Shown here: one piece after another, positions 1 to 11,831 of the stretch
Position numbering within the stretch: position 1 is the first letter of the stretch
How the letters are laid out: every line of letters starts with the position of its first letter
Assembly (NCBI RefSeq): GCF_014356525.2
Contig: NC_052511.1
Location: 33,672,687 to 33,736,686 of the forward strand
Reading direction: 5' to 3'
Origin: Nilaparvata lugens
Lineage: Eukaryota; Arthropoda; Insecta; Hemiptera; Delphacidae
Length of the DNA stretch: 64,000 bases
The notes under the pieces: model-generated
Database searches by the model: none
Told to the model about the DNA's origin: nothing
What the model saw: the letters and a program-made list of their open reading frames with translations, nothing else
Made by a program: the position numbers and the translations under genes

Positions 1-646
1 ATGTCAAATTAATATTTATAACAATATTTTCTAATATCCATTCATAGAGGCTATATTATGAATTAATTATGGGTAATGATGGGATCAGTATCCATGATAC
101 AATTTTTTTGTATTTTGTTCTATCAGCCACGATATTACAGAGCCTGATATATATTCGTCACCCACCAAAATTTGTATTCAACGCTTGGTCCCGTAGGCTA
201 CAAATTAAAGAGGTTCTACTGTGTTGAATGTAGTCTACTGGAGGGTGAATATACTCGAACATTGAGTATTTTGAAGATAATAGTTTTTTTTAGTATTGTT
301 TTTCATTTTGAATTTCCTTTTATTTGAAAACCAGCAATAGACCTTTGAGACAATTGGTCTATCTTTTCATATTCCCTAAAAACTACCTGATTGTTATAAG
401 CTAATTTTAGTATGTGCTTCCTCAACATAGAAATACCCTTTTCTTGGAATATGGGGATGTAGAGGCATATTTATATACGATAGAATTCCTGGAAGATTGG
501 ATATGTGAGCATGTTGTCAATGGAAATGAGTAGAATACTGTACAAAAACTTTGAAAAGTATAATAAAGTTGAATGAAATCAGCTTCAATTATTGAATGGT
601 TATTGTATGGCAAGATTACGATACTTATGAACTCAACTTAGAAATT

Positions 647-2172
647 CTATTATATTTAGCGAGCAATTTCTGTATACATTTTTATATTTATCTGGTTATT
701 TCTATATCTGGTTATTTATGTCCAACGGATCTCGAAAACAGCTCTAACGATTTTCACGAAATTTGGAATATAGTAGGTTTATGATATAAAAATTTGATTG
801 CACTAGGTCTCATCCCTGGTAAAACTCGCTGAAGGACATTAAAAGGATCATTCATCCTTGGAAAAATAGCTGAGATTTTCGTCGTCTGTCTGAATAAAGT
901 GAGTGAGCGAGTGCATCCGTGGAAAATCAAAATATCTCATCCCCGAAATTCTTAAACTGACGTATAGCCAGCTGTAAAATATAAACACGACCTCAAAATA
1001 AAAATTCAGGGAAGAAACAATTTTGGGCTGTGCCTGTTAGTCCTTCCCCAATCATTTTGTTCTGTTTATCAATAAATGAAATAATAACGCGCGAAGCTCG
1101 GTGCCCTGATATTGGATTCTGAAACAAGATAATTGTACTGGAATGTATTGAGTAGTTCTGTGAACAGTAGACCTCACGCAGTTTTCTCATCGACAAGTAT
1201 CCAATGTCACCTGTTTGAAAAGAAATTCAGTTCACGTTTGAATTTGTATTCCATATGATATAATTCATCCAGTTCTGTGATAATCTTTCTATCTGATGAG
1301 AATTATTTTTTTACAATAAAACATATCATAATCTCTTCAGCATTATTAAGTTCATTTGATTATTTTTAATGAACTATTAAATTAGATTTTTTTTCAGAAG
1401 TGAGAATATTGATAATGATGGGCACGCATAATAATACCAATATCGGGGCACCGAGCTTCGCTCGTTATTTATTTATAAACTATTGATAAAAAGAACACAA
1501 TTCTTTAAAATGATTGGGGAAGGACTAACAGGCACAGCCCAAAACTGTTTCTTCCTGGAATTTTTATTTATACATTAATTTTTTTGTATACTATAAATAG
1601 TCCAGAAAGTAGGCTATGTTACATACACTTCCATTCAGGTTCAATTTTCAGTCCAAAAATTTAAAAACAAAAAAGGTCTAATTTAGATTATTTACAAACA
1701 AATTGAATAACAAAATAACACTCACTAATCACTTAAAATTGTCAAATAATGAATACCGTAACTTTGAAAATTATGATATACTCTAGTTTAGAATGATTAT
1801 CATTTCATGTCAACAAATCAGATTATTTTGATCAAGTCGATTAAAATTTCTAGATAATATTTCTCGCCGATTGATTACACAGTTGGGAATAATTCTGTCT
1901 CTCTCCCACACAAGCAACTTCTGTTTTGACAGACGACAAAATTATCATCTGTTTTTCCAAGGATGAATTATTGTTATCCTTTTCATGTTCTTCAGTGAGT
2001 TTTCCCAGGGTTGAGACCTAGTGTAGTGCAATCAAATTTTCATACCTACTACGGTATATGTTCCAAATTTCGTTTAAATTGTTAGAGCCGTTTTCGAGAT
2101 CCGTTGAACATAAATAACCAGATATAAAAATATAGACAGATATACAGAAATTGCTTGCTTAATGTAATAGGA
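647..2172. repeat. Large foldback (inverted-repeat) element, diverged arms
   Basis: The segment at about 647-890 reappears in reverse complement at about 1928-2172. Shared words include the 'cggatctcgaaaac' / 'gttttcgagatccg' pair, the 'ttccaagga' block and the 'gagcaatttctgtata' end. Arms of about 245 bp differ by scattered substitutions, so the copy is old. A direct relative of one arm lies at 44086-44280, which makes it a dispersed family. No coding capacity was seen; it is probably a non-autonomous foldback transposon. Confidence 0.6.
996..1570. repeat. Inner inverted repeat nested in the foldback element
   Basis: Left arm 996-1115 and right arm 1430-1570 are reverse complements. They share 'cctgttagtccttcccc' with its complement at 1511-1540, and 'gaagctcggtgcc' with its complement near 1446-1460. 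It sits inside the 647-2172 foldback but is not concentric with it, so it is a separate insertion or an unequal internal rearrangement. Confidence 0.6.
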
Positions 2173-2710
2173 TGACTGCAAAACAAGTTATTAAAACCAA
2201 AGACCTTAAAGATGCATATCTCTTCAAGGTCTTTGATTGAAACTGTAGATCTTATAGAAATTGACACGGTTTTTCCAGACATCTGTGTAATCCACTAGTC
2301 AGCTGATTGTTATGAATAATTCTATAGTCTGATTAATCCTATCTTCAGAGTAGATGATATATAATTATACAGTGATATCAGAGTATGGAGGAATTCCTTT
2401 TCTTTTCATATTATCCTTAAAATTCAAAATTTCAAAGAACCTTGTGTAACTTATACATCGACGCGCAGTTGAAAAAGGATCAACGCGTTTGGCCGTAATT
2501 GCGTTACATACAGACAAAAGAAAATCCGAGTTAAAACATAGACCTCACTACGTTCGGTCAATAAACTGTGATATTTTTATTATTATTTAAAAGCAATTAA
2601 GCCGTCCATTACAATCATTGAGAGAAAAACCAATAAGTTTCTCATATTATCTTCTCAAATCTTAATACATTAACAATACGCTACCGGTAATTCCTGAGTA
2701 AATACTGATG

Positions 2711-2809
2711 TTGAATGAAATAGACTAAGAAATTGTCAAAAAACCACAGATTAATCTGATTAAGAAAAACCTGTGGTTTTTTGACAATTTCTTAGTCTTT
2801 TTCATTCAA
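2711..2809. repeat. Near-perfect 39-nt-arm hairpin
   Basis: Positions 2711-2749 and 2771-2809 are reverse complements with one visible mismatch, separated by a 21-nt loop. The arm contains 'gactaagaaattgtcaaaa'. It is probably a miniature foldback transposon; if transcribed it would form a stable stem of small-RNA-precursor size. No evidence of transcription is visible. Confidence 0.7.
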
Positions 2810-4780
2810 TATGAATAATTACCACAATATCTACTTCTCAACTACACAAAAAAGTGAAATACTGATGTGGTCGATTTCAATGAACATTAAATGAAATGGT
2901 TGTTTTCTTCTAAATCTCTATACTTGAGCATTCATTCTGTAAATTTCGAACAGAGCTCACTTTCACGGGGTTTTCTCAGATGATGCAGCAATCACTCAGG
3001 AATCTCCAACACAGATTTCAATAACCCATGAGAAGGTAATCTAAAATTAAAACGATTAGTGCTATATTGCTGAATTATTATTGCCAATTATTAATGTTTT
3101 TCAGAAAATTATTAATGCCATAAATGTCTCTTAATTAAATGATAAGTTCTGGAGTTTCAATTATTATAATATTTTTCGCATTCCCATTTTTCATTTTTTT
3201 ATATTTTGAATCCCTTCATTTGGGTCTCTCGTTGTTTAGTCGAATATAGTACGATTATATAGTATTATTCGGTTATATATCTATCACAGAAATCTCTCTC
3301 AGCAGCGACTATATAAACGCTTAACATAGGTTGTTAGGGAACGATAATAATAAGAATATGTGATGAATAATCTATCCTGTTCTAGGCGAGCAATATTTCT
3401 GTATCACAGATATCCAAAAACTTCAACACTAGAATGTGAATATTCTTTGAAACGGTTTGATATAAATTGATGGGCGATTTCCACCATTCATTATCTCTTG
3501 AAATTCTATTTTTGAATCTTGTATTAAAACCTTCCCATAAAAAATGTTAGATTCAATGACCAATGAACCAAGATGGAAGACCAACATTTTGAAGCTACCT
3601 ACAGATTTTTTAAAAAAATTTGAATAGGATTTCCCAGTGTCAAATTATCTCTCGAAAAGGAGCATTAAGTTGTTTTCCTATTAATATTAAGCTGCAGGCC
3701 TATATGAATCCATAGAACTTCATAGATTTCTCCGTATGGGTGAATGATTCAGAATTAAAATTCAAATTCGTAAAATTAATAATACAAACGTCAGAGCAAA
3801 CTGCCATCAGAATTTGTATTATTAATATTACGCGTATGTTATTGAAGAATAATAGTAAGGCAGACATGTTACTTTTGTTTCCTGAAAAAGGTGAGTAAAA
3901 TATTTTGTTGTTCAACGAACTTGACCTGTAGAAAGGTTTGAAGAGTGAGTATTAAAAATTTGAAGCTGATCGATCAACTCTTTCCAAAGTTATTGTAGTA
4001 CATTCAAACAAACAAACCCACAGACTGGCAACAACTTTGAACTTGGGTAAAAAGTGAGAGCTTGCTAACGCTCGTTCAATGAATATTATTGAGAGAACAA
4101 CGGGCGGTATGCTCAAGTTGGAAGCACATAACTTGAAGGAGTCAAATTATTTCAGTGTAGGGGATTGTATATTTTACAAGAGAGTATGTTTCTGAGGGAT
4201 ATAGTCCTATAGTGAGAATTGAAGAAGAGAGGATTCAATTGAATCACTGCTTTAGTTTTGTTGCACAGCCGGCCTTATCTCACATTCAACCTCTCGCATT
4301 CTCCAGTATGATGCTACATCAATATTATATTATACAATCCTACTCAGTGGAATGGGGGAATTCGCAATGTTACAAGCAAGAGTTGATAGTAATGGATATA
4401 ATTGACACAACAAAATTACAAATGTAGGCATGGGAAAGTTAAATACAATATAGGTAGAAGATAATATCTCTGAAGCATTGTATGAAATAATAACAAAACC
4501 CTGAGAGAAAAGAAAGGAGAGAAGTATGAAAAATATTACTAATCACAATGAATATAAAATGCAATTTGAATGTCGATAATATAATAATATATTGAAGTAT
4601 AAACTGTACCTTATACATTGATTTACATCAAATGACAGTATTATATAAACGACGAATTTCCTTGTATGAAAAATTTAATATTAGAATAATGATTAAATGC
4701 CATTTGAATTTTCGATTCTCTGAGAAGGATATAAAATAGTATCATTCTTATCAGCACACAACCGGGTAAGAGAAAGAGAG
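2810..4780. other. AT-rich intergenic stretch, no gene seen
   Basis: The reading frames are short, start mostly on non-ATG codons and resemble no family I recognise. No strong repeat boundary was seen. Confidence 0.5.
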
Positions 4781-5060
4781 AGTGTGTGTGTGAGAGATAG
4801 AGTGGCGCAGGACTGATAGAGAGAGGGTTGAGGGTGATTGATTGATTGAGTACTTTATTCATGTAGATTACAATATATACTGGCTTATACACTTATATAC
4901 AATAGCTTACAATACAGCAAAATTATAGATGAATTTACATAATATAGACTGAGAAAATAACTATTGAACTTTATATGATATGAAAAAGTAATTTGTAATA
5001 TAATAACTATAGGTGAGGGAGAGATAAAGAGAGAGTGAGAGGAAGCAACAGAACTGAATA
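4770..5060 (-). repeat. Simple GA/GT tracts plus a LINE 3'-tail fragment
   Basis: GA- and GT-rich simple sequence (about 4770-4835 and 5015-5045) flanks a block near 4838-4875. Read on the minus strand, that block gives an AATAAA followed by a tandem tetranucleotide tail (TCAA repeats). This is the usual 3' end of jockey/CR1-like LINEs, so it is probably a short truncated LINE end. The assignment rests only on the tail. Confidence 0.4.
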
Positions 5061-5409
5061 AGGTTGAGATAAGAGACAATGTCACGCAGGAGTATTGTCT
5101 TATGAATGGTCACACACACACTTCTCCAGTCACACTAAGTTTCCAAGAAGGTCTGTGCCAAAATGCAAACCAGTTTACTTCCTCGCCATTCTTCCCGCAA
5201 AACTGGCATAGACGTCAAAAAGTGATAGCGACAACCAGAGACTGTTTTCCAGGTAGAGAAATTAGTCACGGACTCGCCCCGCCAAAACAAGACACTTCTT
5301 TTTCAGCACAAGAACGACAAAAGCAGCCACCGCCAAAACAAGACTGATTTTCAGTGCTAGGATGGATGTGTCTGACTTTGACGGTGGTGTATACTGACAC
5401 TTCGTGTCT

Positions 5410-5441
<32 letters not shown>

Positions 5442-5834
5442 AGCATGAATAGATTAACGAGATTCTCACTGTCCCTATCTACTATCTAGCGAAACCACTG
5501 CCAAGGGAACGGGCTTGGAAAAATTAGCGGGGAAAGAAGACCCAACATACTCAAAACTGCAATTTTTGATATTATCTAAATCATTTTTCAAGCTTGGATT
5601 TAATTTGATCTTAATATCTTATAGAACTCTATCAAGTACTTTGTTTTTCTATAACTTTTTACATAAAGATGCATTTTTATGGAAATTCTCACACATTCCC
5701 ATTTGTCAGATGAACCTTTCTAACTGAGGTTAGGTATGCTGTGTTTATTTATTTAATTTATTGAATCATTCAGAATTAGATCATTAATTAATACAGTGTT
5801 GCACTGTAATATCATACCTTCTTTACCAGGAAAA
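5060..5834. other. Intergenic, no supported gene
   Basis: One open frame (about 5102-5347) encodes a Gln/Lys/Pro-rich peptide with an internal near-repeat of 'ppkqd'. It resembles no known family and shows no splice or start context, so I do not call it a gene. Confidence 0.45.
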
Positions 5835-6972
5835 GGGTATGATCACATTGGATGCACGTATGTACAAGAGCACGCGAGACCATGCATGACCACGCGAGTA
5901 GATGAGAAACAAAATCTGTAAAGGGCCATAGAAACATGTTGTGACTGACTTGTAACTGCAGTCAGCGTTTGGCCGTCGAAGCGGTAGGACAGTGTTTAAG
6001 GTAGCGTTCTTTGGTCACTCATATCTACTGTATACCAGCGATGATCTACCCAAGTTGAAAAATAATACAATGGCAACATTTGCTGATGACACAGCTATAC
6101 TAATAATAATTTAAGTATGGCTTTTATTCGTGGAAAGTCCCTGACGGAAGTTCCACCTCGCCTGAATGAGCCTTACGACTGTCATACTTCAGCCGGGACC
6201 GACAAAAGACTTTCGATGCAAGTTAGCGTTGGAAAGCCCACGTGAAGAAAAAAGAGAAGAATTAGGAATTGGTTGAAGAAAAATCTACTGGCCGATAGGC
6301 CGAAATTCAGTTATTTCTACCTACAACAAGATTTTCATCTACTAGCAGATCCTGAAACCCTTATGGATGTATGGAATACAGCTCTGGGGCTGTGCCAGCA
6401 AGAGCAATGTGGATGTGATTCAACGATTCTAGAACAAAGTTTTGAGAAACATCATTGATGTTTGAGAAACATCGTTGGGCATTTCGCATACAAGTATGCA
6501 GTTAGGATCCAACGGCATGAAAATGAAGAAGTCGCTCAGTTACTTGACAACACACTTATCCTGCGCAGATTGAAGCGGACCAAGCCCTTCGTATTGTGTA
6601 GTATTGTGGAGTGAAAATGTCAAAACCAGAGCAGTGTTAATAGTGTGTATATCTATAATACGGTACATGATAATTTAGATAGCCTATATATTTATTTCTT
6701 TTCTAATATTTTTGTCATTAATAAGTTAGCTTAGCTAGAAGTAGTATTGCTGGTGAGAACCACATATCTTATCAATTTAAAACTCTATTATATAAGAAAA
6801 ATTGCACATTAGTCTTTTTAGACTAGATTGCAATGCATTGAAAAAAAACACAAAACCTGTAACTGCTCATACTGAACGCCACCAGCAAGTGCACGCGTTC
6901 AGTGAGTGTTTCTATGGCTCATCCCAGATTTTTTTCTCGTGTAATTCCTGTGCATTGAATATGATCATACCC
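5835..6972. mobile_element. TIR element with GGGTATGATCA ends
   Basis: The left end at 5835 (gggtatgatca) is mirrored at 6972 (tgatcataccc). The similarity continues inward: the block with 'gagaaacaaaatctg' near 5904 pairs with 'tttctatggctcatccc' and 'agatttttttctc' at about 6909-6938. The interior carries LINE-derived sequence rather than a transposase, so it appears to be a non-autonomous DNA transposon that took up a LINE fragment, or a LINE landing pad. Confidence 0.5.
6070..6610 (+). pseudogene. Broken LINE reverse-transcriptase fragment
   Basis: Near 6070-6105 the plus strand encodes a short peptide with the reverse-transcriptase catalytic signature TFADDTAI (the xxADD box). Near 6490-6600 it encodes LLDNTLILRRLKRTKPF, which resembles the C-terminal tail of insect jockey/CR1-type LINE proteins. 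The intervening DNA is not open in one frame. It is a decayed, internally deleted LINE remnant inside the TIR element. Confidence 0.55.
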
Positions 6973-7000
6973 ATATATTAAATTGGTTCTACATTTGAAC

Positions 7001-9214
7001 TTGCCCAATATCTTTGCCCTGTTGCAACCTGGTCCAAATGCCATTGGTGCCTCGATAGTCGGGTATCCTGGCAGCAGTGCTCACTCCGGCGCCAGAATAG
7101 ACCACAAGATGGCGGGCAGAGGAGAGCGCTTCTGCTAGTGCCTTGCATTTCTCAGCTAGGACACTCGGCTGATCTTCTACTTCTTCTGATCTTAGTTTCA
7201 ATTTTCTTCTCTTTTCCAACCTGAAACAAATTTGAACACAATTTTGATATGATATTTCATCTTTTGGTATTTGAATAAAAAAAAAAAATGCTTTCAGATG
7301 GACACGCTAGGCCATTGGTCCCGGCTGCCCAATAGCAGTAGAGGCCCTGAAATGTATCAGGTGCGAAACTCTGATAAACTCTGACACCAGACCTGAGCCA
7401 GCCAGGTTTTTCGATATTATTATTATGCTTCATAATAGTTTGAATAAAACAAAAACCAAGAGCTATTGGAATTATTCTGTTATTCATGCAAAGTTAGCAT
7501 TTATGTAAATCTTAAAAACCGTTCTAACGATTTTATAAGATTTGAAATATTGAAATACAAGTTGTAATTGAAGAAAAAATTGATTCCACAGGATTTCAAT
7601 TCTCTTGAAACACAGTGAAGACATAAACTGGAAAATATAGGTCTATCTGTTTTTTACAATTTTGTAAGTTTTAGTCTAGGTATTGTTCTGTTTCGGTGAC
7701 AAGTAGAATGACTATGGAAAAAATATAAAGATTTTACTGTCATTGAAAAAACCTGTTTGCTAAAGCAACAGATGTCGATTCGGTGTCGGTATGAAGGGCT
7801 TCACTTATGTCCACCGACATTCTGGTTGTTCTTTTTAATACTGTACATTATTCTTTTTGTATGACTTTCAGGCTATACTGAAAGTATTAATATTTTAATT
7901 GTTAACAGTGCTAGATAGTTCACTGGGTAGTTTTTGTCTTGACAATGAGAGAATATGGGAAAGAAATATAGTTACGAGGTTCTAAAGATAAAATAGTATT
8001 GCGAAGTAGATTAAACCACGAAAAATCAGTCTTATCCACTAACCAGACAAATTATCAAATGGCTGGTGAATAAAATAAGGAAATATCACATAAATAAAAT
8101 ACAGACAAGAAATTGTAGAAAATAAAAATCAACCAAATTATACATACTTTTCTTCAACTTCCTTCACAACATTGATGCTTTCTTCAAGAAGCTGGGTTTC
8201 TTCGGCGCTTCTATCACATTCTGCTTTCTGAAGAATAGTTGAGATCTGCAAAATTTAAACAAACTTGATGTATTGCTACTCAAGAGAAGTGTGATTTGTG
8301 AAGAATAAAGAGGGTACCCTAGTTCTCTAGTATATGGGCAACGGCATTGAGACCTAAATAGATCAATAGGGGCGGTAAATACAAATTCAACCATGTATCA
8401 CATTCTTGACGATTTCAATAGATTACCTCAACAGACATTGTCGAAGGTTGCATTTTTCTGATTCTTTGAAAACGACAACAATGTGATACATGGTTGAACT
8501 TGTCTTCACCTATGTATGCTATGTACTGGTACCCCCAGTCAAGGACAAAGACATCAAGTATCAATTATGTCTCAATGCTGGATTCCGCGGCCCATATACT
8601 CAAGTGCAGCCCTAATTGGCAAAAATAAGGTACCCAACTAAATCTATAAATATCAATAAGATAAGATACAAGCGATTGATGAAATTTAGGTTAACTTAAT
8701 TTGCTGTTACTTTTCAATTAAAAAATCATTTGAAATGAATGTTTGAAGTAAAAGAAATTGATTACCTTAATTTGTTTTTGAAAGCAAGTAGGCTACCTAA
8801 GCTAGTAAGTAAAGCAAGAATTGATTCAAAATCAACTTATGTAAAACGAGATATTCATCACTAAGTAATGGGTTATCAAAAGACTAACTGGTTATACATC
8901 AAAGTTTAGCAAATTCTATGTTTAATTGTAAAGTTTATATCACAGGTAAACACTTTTAAAAAACAAATTTTAAAAATAATAATGCTTTTCTGTAGCCTCT
9001 GCCTCTGATCTTGATTAATAGGGTATGAGTACAATGATGCACTGTTAAAAATCCAAGTATTCCAAAGTTTAGGATTACTTAAGTTGTAGAAATAATTAGC
9101 CAAGAATCTTACCTTCTTATGAGTTTGATTTCTTTCTTTTTTTACACAAAAAGTTACATTTAATGATGCTTTTCTTCGTAAACCGGACGGTTTATTAGAT
9201 CTGCTTGCATCCAT
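7001..9214 (-). CDS. SIRT7: SIRT7-like NAD-dependent deacylase, 5' part (3 exons)
   Basis: Three minus-strand exons join in phase: 9214-9113 (34 codons, ATG start), 8245-8148 and 7220-7001. They give about 140 residues. Exon 2 contains [17 protein letters not shown], matching the N-terminal helical region that precedes the sirtuin fold in SIRT7. Exon 3 encodes [20 protein letters not shown], with the GAG(I/V)S NAD-binding loop and the IPDYRG motif of class IV sirtuins. SIRT7 acts in the nucleus/nucleolus on chromatin (established for the family). The zinc-finger, HG catalytic and C-terminal parts were not found at lower coordinates, so the gene either runs off the left edge through a long intron or is truncated. 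The last donor after 7001 (gttcaa) is weak. It is divergent from METTL23. Confidence 0.85.
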
Positions 9215-9954
9215 ATTATTTTGTCTATTCGATTATTTATTTTGATTTTTTCAGTACATAACCTACCAACTTGCTTGCTTTGCCCTATCAACGTATAGCA
9301 GGTGTCATACTTTGAAATCATTATGCTCAATTGAAGAGAAAATCAATGGGTTATATTTTTTGTTGTATTTTTATCAAAGAATTAGAATTAATAAAATATT
9401 TCAAATAATAGAATCCAACTAATAAATTCATTGTGAATGAATAATATGTATGAGGAGACTGTGTAAAACTAGGATGACAACAAATTATAACATTTTCAAA
9501 CTGTGGTGATTATAAAACAAATTACAGTCTTCAGTTACGTACTGTACAACACAACAAACTACTACAGGTTTACGGTTCACGTTGTGTAAATTTCTCGTGG
9601 AAGAGAAAAATAAGAATTATAATATAGTACTTCAAAATGTCTTTTTTGTTGTTCTTAAAAAACTTTGTCGCTGCAAGTGTAATAGTTCTACTATGTCGTT
9701 AAAAAACAAAATGTCGTCGTCCCACATCTGGAATAATTCACTGATCTATTAATAATATTAAAATGAAAAAAATATATATATATACATATATGTAAATATT
9801 TAAAGCATAGCCTAAAAAATCGACTGATGAGAATTTATTGAGAAAATTTTCTTTCAGTTTTGTGACATTGCTCAGGATACACGTTTAATTATCAAGTCAC
9901 CAATGCTCAAGGCATGCTATTGATGATATTGCTGATGCTGATGCTACTCTACCA
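9215..9954. promoter_or_regulatory. Candidate bidirectional promoter, SIRT7 / METTL23
   Basis: This 740-bp gap separates the SIRT7 start (minus, 9214) from the METTL23 start (plus, 9955), so the two probably share a promoter region. Upstream of the METTL23 ATG are several out-of-frame ATGs (from 9903 on), including a short uORF that ends within seven codons. A possible 5'-UTR splice acceptor (tttctttcag) lies near 9856. No TATA box is convincing; the 'atatatatata' run near 9773 is simple sequence. Confidence 0.4.
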
Positions 9955-10059
9955 ATGTCCGATGGCGTAACTGAGCAAGTCAAAAAATTTGTATTTTCTT
10001 CGCCCTTAAATCGCAGTGGAAATAACGACGTTGAATCATTAGAAATTCTTATTCCTGAG
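9955..10059 (+). CDS. METTL23: METTL23, exon 1
   Basis: This exon of 35 codons starts MSDGVTEQVKKFVF and ends ESLEILIPE, followed by a GAG|gtaatt donor at 10060. It was too short to stand out as an ORF and was found by looking for the missing N-terminus of the gene at 27255. In METTL23 proteins a 'KxFxF...L.V.VPE' strand leads into the 'YxxYxWPSAxVLA' segment, and this exon supplies exactly that. The donor phase (0) fits the acceptor at 27255. The frame is open back to 9889 with no earlier in-frame ATG, so 9955 is the start. Confidence 0.7.
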
Positions 10060-10574
10060 GTAATTATTTTTTCAATTTAGAATCAATATAACTGAAAGTT
10101 TGATTGAAGAGTAAACTTCATCTAACACGAATGCGTAATTCCGGTAACCTAGAATTCGTGCCCTTTACAATAATTCAACAGCACACCATTATTGTATTTT
10201 TCACCCCAACTGATTATTATAAAACAATATAGAATAATTGGTTTAACTCAGGATTTTTTTCTTATAAAACGATGGTTTTATTTTTATGCTAGTGTGAGCT
10301 ACCAGTAACTAAGAAACATTAATTTCAAAAGAAGAAAGCGTGCTGGTAGTTTGAGCGTATAGATATTAAATCATTGATTAATTATTTAGTTATTTTTTAA
10401 TTATCAGGCCTCTAAATATTTAGTTTGTCAAAAGAAATTATTTCATCAACCACAATATGTTCGTGGTTTTTAAAACAAATTTTGAGTTTCATTGCTCTAT
10501 AAGTTTAGGTACTTCAAAGTTATTCTTCTAACACTGGTAGGCTAACTAAGTTTATTATAAATTTCTAGCATGTA

Positions 10575-10680
10575 ATAGAAAACACAGCCAAAATAGTATT
10601 ATTACTTTTAGTCTATTGAGTAAGTGTATAGAAAACACAGCCAAAATAGTATTATTACTTTTAGTCTATTGAGTAAGTGT
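10575..10680. repeat. 53-bp perfect tandem duplication
   Basis: The unit at 10575-10627 (starting atagaaaacacagcc) is repeated without change at 10628-10680. Perfect identity means a recent duplication, or an assembly artefact. Confidence 0.85.
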
Positions 10681-11009
10681 ACTTTATTCAACCTTTTTTC
10701 TCATTCTAAAGCGTAAGTACAAAACAATATTAATTTATGACCAAATCTAACCTGCTTCACAAGTATCAAAAATATCATCAACACGAATTTTTAATTTTGT
10801 TTTGCTGAGTTTTCACCCATTCTACAACATGAGTGAATATTTCGATGCACGCAAGAACAACATAGCCTGACCTGCCATCTATTCATGACGCCATCTATCC
10901 AGTTCACTGGTCTTTGATGAAGAAAAATGAATTTAGGAATTTACGGATGGAATTAAATAGAGAATGCATTTATTCAAATGCTAATTAATATATAATTATT
11001 ATTAAACGA

Positions 11010-11314
11010 AAATCCCAAATAAATGCTGCAAATCACCCCGAAGACTTCTGCTACTGCAGACATTGACAACAGGGTAACTGGTTGGCCGCTATGGCTTCGT
11101 ATTAAATGAGCGCTGCTATCCAGAGATTGTCAGTTTGGTGTAAGGGTAAGCATTCCTGACTAGGAATTGGGAGGTACCGGGTTCGAGTACCCGGGCTGGT
11201 AACTAATTTTTGGATAGTAGTTCTCATCGAATTTCCATCTAGCTGTTAACCCTGTTGTCAATGTCTGCAGTAGCAGAAGTCTTCAGGGTGATTTGCAGCA
11301 TTTATTTGGAATTT
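11010..11314. mobile_element. Palindromic SINE/MITE with tRNA-like centre
   Basis: The left arm (11010-11077, with 'gacttctgctactgcagac') is the reverse complement of the right arm (11244-11314). Between the arms at about 11125-11203 is a tRNA-like segment with an A-box-like TGGTGTAAGGG, a B-box-like GGTTCGAGTAC, and a T-arm stem ccggg/cccgg around TTCGAGTA. These are internal RNA polymerase III promoter marks of tRNA-derived SINEs. A related element without the tRNA centre is at 57425-58143. Confidence 0.6.
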
Positions 11315-11360
11315 AGTTTAATGCCCAATAAACTATTATCACTATCATTAAATTATTTTA

Positions 11361-11708
11361 CTATTCTCGCCAACCATTTTGTTCTGGTCGCTGTTTGAAC
11401 AACAGAATACAACCTGGACTTTCCAAGCTACCTGCATGAATGGTGAGCTGGGAGCATAATTCACGATTAAGCCGGATCAGATACAAGTTATCAACCCTGT
11501 TCTAATCATGCTGTTCATCCCCATCTTCGAGATTGGCGTTTATCCACTGTTGGCCAAACTGCGAATTGTTCGAACTTCGCTGCAGAAGTTGGTGGTCGGA
11601 GGGTTGCTAGGGTTGCTCTCCTTCGTCATTGTGGGATTGGTTGTAACTAAAATACAGCCTCGTACGCCATCTTACCGCAAAAAGGAGAAGCTCAACTTAG
11701 ACTCATAA
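11361..11708 (+). pseudogene. SLC15-type oligopeptide transporter pseudogene, 5' piece
   Basis: Reading from 11361, the frame gives LFSPTILFWSLFEQQ, then TTWTFQATCMNG, an in-frame TAA where the family has an aromatic residue, then FTIKPDQIQVINP and a membrane stretch with LFIPIFEIGVYPLLAK. This is the 'FWxLFxQQxxxWTFQA ... IKPDQxQxxNP ... IPxFxxxxYPLL' block of proton-coupled peptide transporters (PEPT/yin family). A second hydrophobic helix, GGLLGLLSFVIVG, follows, then the frame ends at 11708. The stop codon and the loss of the rest mark it as a pseudogene. A matching downstream piece is at 18350-18640. Confidence 0.7.
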
Positions 11709-11830
11709 ACGGGGGTACGCGACTAGGTGCCACCCCGACAATTTGACACCCCGACTACTTGTCTCCTTTTAAAACCGGTTTTTAGGGGACAAGTAGACGT
11801 GAGCCATACCCGTCTACTTGTCTTCTTTTA
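11709..11830. repeat. 'GTCAAGTAGTCGGGG' repeat family, copy 1
   Basis: Contains 'gacaccccgactacttgtc' and a local palindrome around 'acaagtagacgtgagcc ... gtctacttgtc'. Related copies occur at 17133-17232 and 18020-18345. The family borders both ends of the nested LINE block, so it may be the ends of an older element. Confidence 0.55.
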
Positions 11831-11831
11831 A

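Noticed and set aside
5102..5347. ATG-started 81-codon frame with 'ppkqd' near-repeat
   Set aside because: No family resemblance, no start or splice context; looks like chance in a GC-richer patch.
11125..11203. A genuine tRNA gene
   Set aside because: A- and B-box-like words exist but the acceptor and anticodon stems do not fold properly, and it sits inside a palindromic element; called tRNA-derived SINE sequence instead.
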